NCBI GenBank assembly: GCA_016793685.1
Contig: JAEULX010000209.1
Span: 1 to 5,570, forward strand
Source: Bradyrhizobiaceae bacterium
GTDB taxonomy: Bacteria > Pseudomonadota > Alphaproteobacteria > Rhizobiales > Xanthobacteraceae
Reading direction: 5' to 3'
DNA: 5,570 bases
How positions within the stretch are numbered: position 1 is the stretch's first letter; each line of letters opens with the position of its first letter. Both the position numbers and the translations under genes were made by a program. This document shows, in pieces, positions 1 through 5,363 of the stretch. The notes beneath the pieces were generated by a model that had not been told where the DNA came from, did not search any database, and saw only the letters and a list, made by a program, of their open reading frames with translations.

Positions 1-299
1 CAATATTGCGCGGCGTTGATGATGCGCCCCTGCTGTCGCGCGGTCAGCGCTTCGGCGGCATCGTCGAGACTCTTGCGCGCCTTCACTTCGACGAACACCA
101 GCGTGCCGCGGCGGCGCGCAACGATGTCGATCTCGCCGACCGGCGTCTTGAAGCGGCGCGCGAGGATGCGATAGCCCTTGAGCAGCAGGCACGCTGCGGC
201 CCGGCTTTCCGCCGACAGCCCGAACTGCAGCGCCACCTGCCGCTTCGCCTGCGCGCGCTTGTTCACGCCGGGTCCGGGGGGACGGTCAGTCCCGGCCAT
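1..299 (-). CDS. yraN: YraN family protein (UPF0102), partial, C-terminus off the left edge
   Basis: Ninety-nine codons are visible, read from an ATG at 299 down to the window edge. Family members are about 120-130 residues, so only the last 20-30 are missing. The protein has the conserved YraN core: a GEID motif at residues 55-58 and FVEVK at 69-73, which are the D and E-x-K elements of a PD-(D/E)xK nuclease fold, with Glu31 in the first helix. A basic stretch at residues 14-20 precedes the core. The family is widespread and has a nuclease fold, but its cellular role is not firmly established. The start lies 14 bases inside the end of rsmI, so the two are probably translationally coupled. 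In many alphaproteobacteria gshB follows; that part is not in this window. Family assignment is secure; function is not. Confidence 0.93.
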   Translation of the reverse strand, partial: MAGTDRPPGPGVNKRAQAKRQVALQFGLSAESRAAACLLLKGYRILARRFKTPVGEIDIVARRRGTLVFVEVKARKSLDDAAEALTARQQGRIINAAQY

Positions 300-1236
300 C
301 GCCACGTTCCTTCGCCAGCGCGAGCGCCCGCTGATAGACGAGCCGGCGCGGCTGCCCGCTCGCGGCGGTCACCGCCTCCACCGCGTCTTTCAGCGAGGCG
401 GACGCAAGCGCGTTGCGCAGCATGTCGTCGATCTGGTCCTCGCCGAGGCGCCCTGGCTGTTCCTGCGGAGGCGCGATCACGATGACGAACTCCCCGCGCG
501 TCTCCGCGCCCCGCGCATAGTCGTCCGCCAACGTCGGCAGCGTGTCGCGGCGCACCTCCTCATGGAGCTTGGTCAGTTCGCGGCAGACCGCGGCTTCGCG
601 CGCGCCGAGCCCGGCGGCGAGATCGGCGAGGGCAGCCGGCAGGCGCCGCCCGGTCTCGAACAGGATCAGCGTCGCCGGGATTGCGGCGAGTTCGGCGATG
701 CGCGCGCGGCGGGCGGCCTCGCGCGGCGGCAGAAACCCCTCGAAAAAGAACCGGTCGGTCGGCAGGCCGGCGAGCACGAGTGCGGCGAGCGCCGCCGAAG
801 CGCCGGGGATCGCGGTCACGCTGTATCCGGCCGCCTGCGCCTCGCGCACCAGCCGGTATCCGGGATCGGAAATCAGCGGCGTGCCCGCGTCGGAGACGAG
901 CGCGACCGCCCGGCCGGCCTGCAGCTCCGCGAGCAGCCGCGGCCGCATGACGGCCGCGTTGTGCTCGTGATAGGGGAGGAGCGGGCGCACGATGGCGTAG
1001 CGGCCGAGCAGCTTGCTGGTGACCCGCGTGTCTTCGCAGGCGATCAGGTCGGCGGCGGCAAGCGTTTCTAGCGCGCGCAGGGAGATGTCGGACAGATGAC
1101 CGATCGGCGTCGCGACGATATAAAGACCCGGCGCGAGCGTCGGACAGGCTCGGTCCTCGCCGAACAGCGCATAGCGCCCGCCGGCAGCGTGCGGTTCTCC
1201 GCTCGCCCTCTCGCCGCTCGGTCGGGATTTGCTCAT
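286..1236 (-). CDS. rsmI: 16S rRNA (cytidine(1402)-2'-O)-methyltransferase RsmI
   Basis: This 316-residue protein is an SAM-dependent methyltransferase of the tetrapyrrole-methylase fold. The family 2'-O-methylates C1402 of 16S rRNA in the decoding centre. Visible motifs in order: a TPIGxL loop at residues 43-48, CEDTR at 67-71, SDAGTP at 115-120, PGAS at 144-147, FFFEGFLP at 163-170 and TKLHEEV at 222-228. A C-terminal helical region at about 264-310 matches the family's small HTH-like domain. A non-conserved tail of about 30 residues precedes the fold, and the ATG at 1236 is the first plausible start. The reading frame stays open further upstream to 1755, but that part is antisense to the lipoprotein gene. 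Only a weak AGGG-like ribosome site precedes the start. Residue 47 is His where Asn is usual (TPIGNL). The 3' end overlaps yraN by 14 bases. Confidence 0.96.
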   Translation of the reverse strand: MSKSRPSGERASGEPHAAGGRYALFGEDRACPTLAPGLYIVATPIGHLSDISLRALETLAAADLIACEDTRVTSKLLGRYAIVRPLLPYHEHNAAVMRPRLLAELQAGRAVALVSDAGTPLISDPGYRLVREAQAAGYSVTAIPGASAALAALVLAGLPTDRFFFEGFLPPREAARRARIAELAAIPATLILFETGRRLPAALADLAAGLGAREAAVCRELTKLHEEVRRDTLPTLADDYARGAETRGEFVIVIAPPQEQPGRLGEDQIDDMLRNALASASLKDAVEAVTAASGQPRRLVYQRALALAKERGDGRD

Positions 1237-1320
1237 AAGCTTGGCCCTGGCCCAGGCTGAGGGCTTGATTAGAATGCGGGAATAGGGGCGAATTCGAGCG
1301 ATCGCCCGAGGGTCCTTGGT
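1237..1320. promoter_or_regulatory. Divergent intergenic promoter region (rsmI / lipoprotein gene)
   Basis: These 84 bases separate two divergent genes and must hold a start signal for each. Two -10-like hexamers overlap here: TAGAAT on the plus strand at 1270-1275 and TCTAAT on the minus strand over 1268-1273, each matching TATAAT at 5 of 6 positions. No convincing -35 box pairs with either at 16-18 bases. The plus-strand gene has a GAGG ribosome site at 1308-1311, nine bases before its ATG. That both genes are transcribed from here follows from the layout; the exact elements are tentative. Confidence 0.35.
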
Positions 1321-2550
1321 ATGGCAGGCAGTAAAGACGACAGGAGTTTTGAACGGCTGACGCGCCGTGTCGTGGTGAGCGGCTTCTGGGCGGGGGCAAC
1401 GACGCTGATCGCCGGCTGTTCGGGCCTCAGCAATATCGGGGGAACCTTGCCCGCCACCTCCCAGCCGGAGCCGGATGCGGCGGCGACGGCCGCGCTGCCG
1501 CCGGCGAGCGGCGCGGGACCCGGTTCGGGCAAGAGCAAGATCGGCCTCATTCTCCCGCTTTCCGCCAGCGGCAATGCCGGCGCCGCCGCTCAGTCGATGC
1601 GCAATGCCGCCGAGATGGCGCTGGCCGACTTCAACAATCCCGACGTGGAGCTCATCGTCAAGGACGACGGCGGCACCGCGCAAGGCGCCCAAGCGGCCGT
1701 CCGCCAGGCGATCGACGAAGGCGCGCAGGTCATCCTCGGCCCGCTGTTCGCCCACGCCGTCACCGCGGCGGCGCCGATCGCCCGCGCCTCCCGCGTCCCC
1801 ATGATTGCGTTCTCCACCGATTCCAACGTCGCGACCCGCGGCGTGTACCTGTTGAGCTTCCTGCCGGAATCGGATGTGGAGCGCATCGTCGATTTCGCCA
1901 TCAGCGAAGGCAAGCGCTCATTCGTGGCGCTGGTGCCGGACAACGCCTACGGCACCGTCGTGGAGGCCGCGTTCAAGCAGCTGGTTCCCGCCAAGGGCGG
2001 CCGCGTCATTGCGCTCGAACGCTACCGGGCCGACGACGCGAGCATGCAGGGCCCGGTGCGGCAGATCGCGCAGGCTGCCTCGCGCGCCGACGCGCTCTTC
2101 ATTCCGGACAGCGGCGACGCCGTTCCCAAGGTCGCCAGGTTGCTCGAGGCGGCGGGCGTCAGCCCGAAGCGCCTCCAGGTCTTGGGCACCGGCCTGTGGG
2201 ACGATCCACGCATCTTTTCCGATGCGGCGTTGGACGGCGGCTGGTTCGCCGCCCCGGATTCCCAGGGCTACAAGGCCTTTCTCACCCGCTATCGCAGCAA
2301 ATTCGGCCAGGACCCCGCGCGCACGGCGACGCTTGCCTATGACGCGGTCGCCCTCGTTGCCGCGCTCGCAAAATCGCAGCCCGGTCAGCCGATCACCGCC
2401 GAAGTGCTCACCAATCCATCCGGGTTCTCCGGGATCGACGGCGTGTTCCGTTTCCGCAGCGACGGCACCATTCAGCGCGGCCTTGCCGTGCACAAGGTCA
2501 CGCCGTCCGGCGGGGAGCAGATCTCCGGCGCCCCGAAAAAATTCAGCTGA
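1321..2550 (+). CDS. Penicillin-binding protein activator-like lipoprotein (LppC/LpoA-type periplasmic-binding fold)
   Basis: This 409-residue protein has a lipoprotein signal: a basic n-region with Arg15-Arg16, a short hydrophobic stretch at 17-29, and a lipobox ending IAG-Cys33. A low-complexity Pro/Ala/Gly linker covers about 34-72. A type 1 periplasmic-binding domain then runs from residue 73 (KIGLILPLSASG) to about 395, with ILGPLFAHAVTAAAPIA and LVPDNAYG segments typical of Peripla_BP_6 and penicillin-binding protein activator proteins. In Escherichia coli LpoA, related by fold, the lipoprotein stimulates the peptidoglycan synthase PBP1A from the outer membrane. Sorting to the outer membrane and a PBP partner are inferred here. 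A branched-chain amino-acid ABC binding protein is the main alternative, but the lipid anchor and absence of transporter genes argue against it. The ATG has GAGG nine bases upstream. The gene diverges from rsmI, an arrangement common in Hyphomicrobiales. Confidence 0.87.
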   Translation: MAGSKDDRSFERLTRRVVVSGFWAGATTLIAGCSGLSNIGGTLPATSQPEPDAAATAALPPASGAGPGSGKSKIGLILPLSASGNAGAAAQSMRNAAEMALADFNNPDVELIVKDDGGTAQGAQAAVRQAIDEGAQVILGPLFAHAVTAAAPIARASRVPMIAFSTDSNVATRGVYLLSFLPESDVERIVDFAISEGKRSFVALVPDNAYGTVVEAAFKQLVPAKGGRVIALERYRADDASMQGPVRQIAQAASRADALFIPDSGDAVPKVARLLEAAGVSPKRLQVLGTGLWDDPRIFSDAALDGGWFAAPDSQGYKAFLTRYRSKFGQDPARTATLAYDAVALVAALAKSQPGQPITAEVLTNPSGFSGIDGVFRFRSDGTIQRGLAVHKVTPSGGEQISGAPKKFS

Positions 2551-2608
2551 GCGTTGTTTTCGCGCAGCGCAGTTTGTCCGGCTGGGCGGCGCGAGCAGGG
2601 GGCGGATC

Positions 2609-2651
2609 GCCCGGCCGGGCCGTCTTACGCGAGACGGAGCGTCATTTTTTT
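2609..2651 (+). terminator. Possible intrinsic terminator after the lipoprotein gene, with nested hairpins
   Basis: The convergent gap holds three overlapping or adjacent symmetries. There is a perfect 12-base palindrome at 2609-2620 and a 6-bp stem at 2620-2625/2632-2637 with a 6-base loop. An alternative small hairpin at 2633-2636/2640-2643 is followed by A and a T7 tract at 2645-2651. The T-tract is correctly placed for plus-strand termination only with the small 4-bp hairpin; the stronger 6-bp stem ends seven bases before it. The T7 also encodes the Lys-Lys end of the opposite gene. For the minus-strand gene the 6-bp stem lies just beyond its stop but no U-tract follows. Confidence 0.4.
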
Positions 2652-2962
2652 GCGTCCGGGCTGCTCGCTGGCGTATCGGGCTTGTTCGCGGGCGGCTGCA
2701 GCTTCGCGATGGTTGCCTGCAGGTTCGCAATCGCAGCTTTGAGGGCGGCGATCTCGGCGTCGCTGGCTGCTTGTTTCTGCTGGGCGGCGGCGGCGTTCTT
2801 GGCGATGATTCGTTGCAGGTATTCGATATTGCTCTGCAGGCAGCCCGTGCGCCGCTCCATGTTGCTCTCGCGCGTGCACAGCTCGATGCCGACGATATCT
2901 TGCGCCTGCGCGATCGTTCCCGGCCCGAGCAGAAGAACGATCAGTCCGATCCGCGCAATCAT
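2642..2962 (-). CDS. Small secreted coiled-coil protein of unknown function
   Basis: I do not recognise the family. The 106-residue protein starts with a clear Sec signal peptide: hydrophobic residues 5-17 and a likely AQA|Q cleavage after Ala20. The mature part has Cys29 and Cys41, spaced C-x11-C, which could form a periplasmic disulfide. Residues 46-62 look helical. From 71 to 88 Ile71, Leu74, Ile78, Leu81, Ile85 and Leu88 follow an exact 3-4-3-4-3 heptad pattern, so an oligomeric coiled coil is likely. The tail (89-106) is Pro/Lys/Asp-rich and probably disordered. The frame is open to an ATG at 3070, but the start at 2962 is preferred: it gives a clean signal peptide and has AAGGA eight bases upstream. 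It is convergent with the lipoprotein gene and divergent from the NDH-2 gene. The secretion call is solid; no function can be given. Confidence 0.78.
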   Translation of the reverse strand: MIARIGLIVLLLGPGTIAQAQDIVGIELCTRESNMERRTGCLQSNIEYLQRIIAKNAAAAQQKQAASDAEIAALKAAIANLQATIAKLQPPANKPDTPASSPDAKK

Positions 2963-2970
2963 CGCCACCG

Positions 2971-2975
2971 TCCTT
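2971..2975 (-). promoter_or_regulatory. Ribosome binding site of the small secreted protein
   Basis: The minus strand reads AAGGA eight bases before the ATG at 2962. It is the best Shine-Dalgarno match in the upstream frame and decides for this start over the more distant ATG at 3070. Confidence 0.65.
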
Positions 2976-3020
2976 ATGCGCCGCCTGCCAAAACGTATCG
3001 GACCCGTCGCTTTGGGTTGT

Positions 3021-3035
3021 CCGCTGCGGCAGCGG
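3021..3035 (-). other. GC-rich hairpin at the predicted 5' end of the secreted-protein mRNA
   Basis: CCGCTG and CAGCGG form a perfect 6-bp inverted repeat around a 3-base loop. On the minus strand it begins right at the transcription start predicted from the -10 box at 3043-3048. A 5'-terminal hairpin can protect an mRNA from decay; that role is inferred from position only. Confidence 0.4.
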
Positions 3036-3042
3036 GTGCGAG

Positions 3043-3070
3043 AAAATACCTGTCGCCTTTCGCGCGTCAA
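3043..3070 (-). promoter_or_regulatory. Sigma-70-type promoter for the small secreted protein
   Basis: On the minus strand TTGACG (3065-3070; 5 of 6 to TTGACA) is followed after 16 bases by TATTTT (3043-3048; 4 of 6 to TATAAT). This predicts a start near 3036 and a leader of about 74 bases before the ATG at 2962. It is the best promoter match in the window. Confidence 0.5.
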
Positions 3071-3176
3071 TCAGGGACAATCGTCTCAGCACATCGAACC
3101 CACTGTGGTCGTGCGCGGCGGGCCCAGGCTTCGCCGGGATTTTACCTGAGGCCGAATAGCGCCGCATATCGCATCA

Positions 3177-3191
3177 GAACGGATTCCGTTC
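3177..3191. repeat. Perfect inverted repeat upstream of the NDH-2 promoter-like element
   Basis: GAACGG and CCGTTC flank an ATT centre, giving a 15-base near-palindrome that ends three bases before the candidate -35 box at 3195. The position suits a regulator-binding site, but with no known match it could be chance. Confidence 0.35.
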
Positions 3192-3194
3192 CGG

Positions 3195-3222
3195 TTGATT
3201 CGGACTTCGCTCTGGTTATCCT
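3195..3222 (+). promoter_or_regulatory. Candidate promoter of the NDH-2 gene
   Basis: TTGATT (3195-3200) is followed after 16 bases by TATCCT (3217-3222), each 4 of 6 to the sigma-70 consensus. It would give a leader of about 115 bases. A better -35 match, TTGACG at 3222-3227, has no acceptable -10 box 16-18 bases downstream. Tentative. Confidence 0.3.
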
Positions 3223-3231
3223 TGACGGATC

Positions 3232-3272
3232 GCATTTTCGGCGACGACCGATTCTGCTTCGGCCGGAAATGC
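3232..3272 (+). other. Stem-loop in the predicted NDH-2 5' leader
   Basis: Bases 3232-3242 pair with 3262-3272 over 11 positions, ten Watson-Crick and one G-U, around a 19-base loop. No U-tract follows, so it is not a terminator. It matches no riboswitch class I recognise. Confidence 0.3.
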
Positions 3273-3345
3273 TCCAGCTCGCCACCGGCGGCGTCCGGTC
3301 AGGCGCGATCTCTATTTCATTTCAGAAGATCGAGGAGCGAGCCAA

Positions 3346-4707
3346 ATGGATTCAACGCAGGCTTCCGCGGAGACGCCGAGCGCGGCCGCAGTAAAAATCG
3401 CCGATCCCGAAGGCGCCGGCTTGCTTACGCCGGACACGCCGTTTCCCACCCCGGAGCCTTTGCTCGCCGCATCGGATCGTCCGCGCGTCGTGATCGTCGG
3501 CGCGGGCTTCGGCGGGCTCGAGGCGGCCAATGCGCTCTCCCGCGCGCCGGTCGAGGTCGTCATTGTCGATCAGCACAATCACCATTGCTTCCAGCCGCTC
3601 TTGTACCAGGTTGCGACGGCGGCGCTGGCGACCGCGGACATTGCGTGGCCGATCCGTTCGATCGTTCACAACCAGGAAAACGCCCGCGTGGTGATGGCGC
3701 GGGTCGTCGGCATCGACAAGGAGCGCAAGCAGGTCAAGACCGTGCTCGGCTCGTTCGGTTACGACTTCCTCGTGCTCGCGACCGGCGCGACGCATTCGTA
3801 TTTCGGCCACGAGGAATGGGGCGCGTTTGCGCCCGGGCTCAAGCAACTCGCCGACGCGACCAAAATACGCACCCAGATACTCCTCGCGTTCGAGCGCGCC
3901 GAACTGACGCAGAACGATCAGGAGCGGCAACGCCTGATGACCTTCGTCGTCATCGGCGGCGGGCCGACCGGCGTCGAGATGGCCGGCGCCGTCGCGGAGG
4001 TCGCACGGCAGACGCTGCGGTCCGATTTCCGGCGCATCGATCCGCGTCTCGCCCGCATCGTGCTGATAGAAGCCGGGCAACGCCTGCTGGCCTCGTTCCC
4101 GGAGCGGCTGTCGCGTTATGCCGAGGCCGCGCTGGCCTGGAAGGGCGTCGAAGTGCGGACCGGCACCAGGGTTACGGCATGCGACGCCAATGGCGTCGGC
4201 ATCGGCGATCAGCGCATCGAAGCCGCGACCTTGATCTGGGCCGCCGGAGTGGTTGCTTCACCCGCCGCCGAGTGGCTGGGCGCTGCGCATGACCGCGCCG
4301 GGCGCATCCTGGTCAATCCCGATCTCTCGGTTGGCGAGGCTGCCGATATTTATGCGGTCGGCGATACGGTCGCCGTCAAAGACTCAGCCGGGCGTCCGGT
4401 TCCGGGCGTTGCTCCGGCCGCCAAGCAGATGGGGCGCTATGTCGGGGATCGGATTGTCGCAAAGCTCGCCGGCAAGACGCCGTCCGGGCCCTTCATCTAT
4501 CGCGACCTCGGCGAACTCGCGACCGTCGGCCGAAAAGCGGCGGTGGTGAAGATCGGGCGCATGGAGCTTACCGGTTTCGTCGGATGGGCGTTCTGGAGCG
4601 TCGTCCACATCTTCTTCCTGATCGGCACGCGCGACCGGCTCGTCGTTGCGGTCAACTGGGCCTGGAACTACCTGACGTTTCAACGCGGCGCGCGCTTGAT
4701 CACCTGA
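3346..4707 (+). CDS. ndh: Type II NADH:quinone oxidoreductase (NDH-2), FAD-dependent
   Basis: This 453-residue flavoprotein belongs to the single-subunit, non-proton-pumping NADH dehydrogenases that pass electrons from NADH to quinone at the inner face of the membrane. The FAD-binding GAGFGG lies at residues 52-57, with Asp75 ending the second strand. The family block NHHCFQPLLYQVATAAL is at 78-94. A second dinucleotide fold has GGGPTGVE at 204-211; Glu242 ends its second strand, suggesting NADH over NADPH. YAVGD at 336-340 closes the FAD site, and an APAAKQ motif follows, near where the family binds quinone. The tail, rich in Trp and hydrophobic residues and ending GARLIT, matches the membrane-binding C-terminus. 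A non-conserved extension of about 45 residues, rich in Ala and Pro, precedes the fold. It is supported as translated by GAGGAG at 3332-3337, eight bases before the ATG. No operon partner is visible. The family is sure; the exact symbol is less so because several paralogues carry this name. Confidence 0.93.
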   Translation: MDSTQASAETPSAAAVKIADPEGAGLLTPDTPFPTPEPLLAASDRPRVVIVGAGFGGLEAANALSRAPVEVVIVDQHNHHCFQPLLYQVATAALATADIAWPIRSIVHNQENARVVMARVVGIDKERKQVKTVLGSFGYDFLVLATGATHSYFGHEEWGAFAPGLKQLADATKIRTQILLAFERAELTQNDQERQRLMTFVVIGGGPTGVEMAGAVAEVARQTLRSDFRRIDPRLARIVLIEAGQRLLASFPERLSRYAEAALAWKGVEVRTGTRVTACDANGVGIGDQRIEAATLIWAAGVVASPAAEWLGAAHDRAGRILVNPDLSVGEAADIYAVGDTVAVKDSAGRPVPGVAPAAKQMGRYVGDRIVAKLAGKTPSGPFIYRDLGELATVGRKAAVVKIGRMELTGFVGWAFWSVVHIFFLIGTRDRLVVAVNWAWNYLTFQRGARLIT

Positions 4708-4812
4708 GAGGACGACAAGCGATCGGGGCCCTCGGCAACGCGGCGAAAACAATGTGATGGAGCGCTGCGGCGGATTGTCTTTGCGCGTCGGCGCGAAGCC
4801 TGTGAGGCGGGC

Positions 4813-4853
4813 GGTCCTATTGACGAAGCAGGCAACCGGCGCTCTTTAGGACC
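4813..4853. promoter_or_regulatory. Inverted repeat around a weak promoter-like element before the sxtJ-like operon
   Basis: GGTCCTA (4813-4819) and TAGGACC (4847-4853) form a perfect 7-bp inverted repeat with a 27-base centre. TTGACG (4820-4825) begins immediately after the left arm and could be a -35 box, but the -10 candidates near 4843-4850 are poor. The rest of the 214-base gap between the NDH-2 and sxtJ-like genes holds no recognisable gene or clear terminator. A promoter here is expected from the layout; this particular element is weak. Confidence 0.25.
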
Positions 4854-4911
4854 CGAAAAAGCCTGTTGGCGGGCGAATGCGTCATTCCGTTCGCTTATGC
4901 CTGCCACCGAC

Positions 4912-4916
4912 GAGGA
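4912..4916 (+). promoter_or_regulatory. Ribosome binding site choosing a TTG start for the SxtJ-like gene
   Basis: GAGGA lies five bases before the TTG at 4922. The alternative ATG at 4877 has only a GGCGGG-like stretch before it. The family's usual N-terminus (QDIH followed by GPVK) also begins directly at the TTG. Confidence 0.6.
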
Positions 4917-4921
4917 CTCCT

Positions 4922-5344
4922 TTGCAAGACATCCACGGACACAGCGGTCCGGTGAAGGTCGGGTCGGATCGAAGTTTTGGCGCGGTTTTTGTCGCCGTCT
5001 TCGCCGTCATCGGGCTTTTGCCGGTCCTGTCGGGAGGATCGCCGCGGCTGTGGGCGTGCGTCGTCGCGCTTGCCTTCCTGGCGCCAACGCTCGTCGCCCC
5101 GCGGCTGCTGCATCCGCTGAACGTCGTCTGGTTCCGTTTCGGCATGTTGCTGCACGCGATCGTGAGTCCTCTCGTCATGGGTTTGGTTTTCGTCGTTGCA
5201 GTCGTGCCGACCGCGGTCGTGATGCGGTTTCGTGGCAAGGACGTGCTCGATATCGGCTCCCGCGACCAAACGCAGCGCGAGAGCTATTGGATATCGCGCG
5301 CGCAGCGCACGATCGACGCGGAATCGATGCGGAACCAGTTCTGA
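4922..5344 (+). CDS. SxtJ family membrane protein
   Basis: This 140-residue protein matches the SxtJ family, named from the saxitoxin cluster, where the gene sits beside the carbamoyltransferase gene sxtI. It begins with the family-like QDIHGHSGPVKVGSDRSFG (residues 2-20). Three hydrophobic segments follow: about 20-37, 43-59 and 74-101, the last long enough to be one long or two short spans. Family-like features include the PRLLHPLN...WFRFG block at 60-74, the IVSPLVMG at 80-87, and the soluble tail with SYWI at 121-124, ending ESMRNQF. Biochemical function is unknown. The TTG start is preferred for its ribosome site and family N-terminus; an in-frame ATG at 4877 would add 15 residues that look unlike the family. 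The stop lies 19 bases before the next gene, so an operon is likely. The link to carbamoylation is inferred from neighbours. Confidence 0.87.
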   Translation: MQDIHGHSGPVKVGSDRSFGAVFVAVFAVIGLLPVLSGGSPRLWACVVALAFLAPTLVAPRLLHPLNVVWFRFGMLLHAIVSPLVMGLVFVVAVVPTAVVMRFRGKDVLDIGSRDQTQRESYWISRAQRTIDAESMRNQF

Positions 5345-5363
5345 TGCCTGAACGAGGGAGCGG

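Larger units (their letters stand above)
2963..3345. other. 383-base gene-free divergent region
   Basis: No coding frame here has convincing codon use or a ribosome site. The left part serves the minus-strand small secreted protein (promoter 3043-3070, 5' hairpin 3021-3035). The right part serves the plus-strand NDH-2 gene: inverted repeat 3177-3191, promoter-like element 3195-3222, leader stem 3232-3272, ribosome site 3332-3337. Between 3071 and 3176 I see nothing definite beyond a short GGC-TTC-GCC hairpin near 3127-3135. Confidence 0.6.

Noticed and set aside
1237..1755. Upstream extension of the rsmI reading frame to an ATG at 1755
   Set aside because: It runs antisense through the lipoprotein gene, has no RsmI similarity, and long open frames on the opposite strand are common at this GC content.
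3122..3145. Hairpin followed by TTTT as a terminator
   Set aside because: The stem is short and imperfect, the T-run is only four bases, and no plus-strand gene lies upstream for it to end.
2574..3149. Open frame of 191 codons on the plus strand over the small secreted protein
   Set aside because: It is a shadow of the minus-strand gene, which has a signal peptide, ribosome site and promoter; the plus frame shows no family features.
1874..3394. 506-codon plus-strand frame across the lipoprotein gene and beyond
   Set aside because: Arg/Pro/Ser-rich out-of-frame translation of a GC-rich gene, with no domain; it ends inside the NDH-2 gene.
3195..4292. 365-codon plus-strand frame over the NDH-2 gene
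   Set aside because: Out of frame with a clear flavoprotein and composed largely of Arg, Ala and Gly.
4855..4874. Minus-strand hairpin followed by T5 as a terminator
   Set aside because: The stem has only three pairs and no minus-strand gene ends nearby.
4680..4907. 75-codon minus-strand frame in the gap after the NDH-2 gene
   Set aside because: No ribosome site, no recognisable motif, and codon use unlike the real genes.
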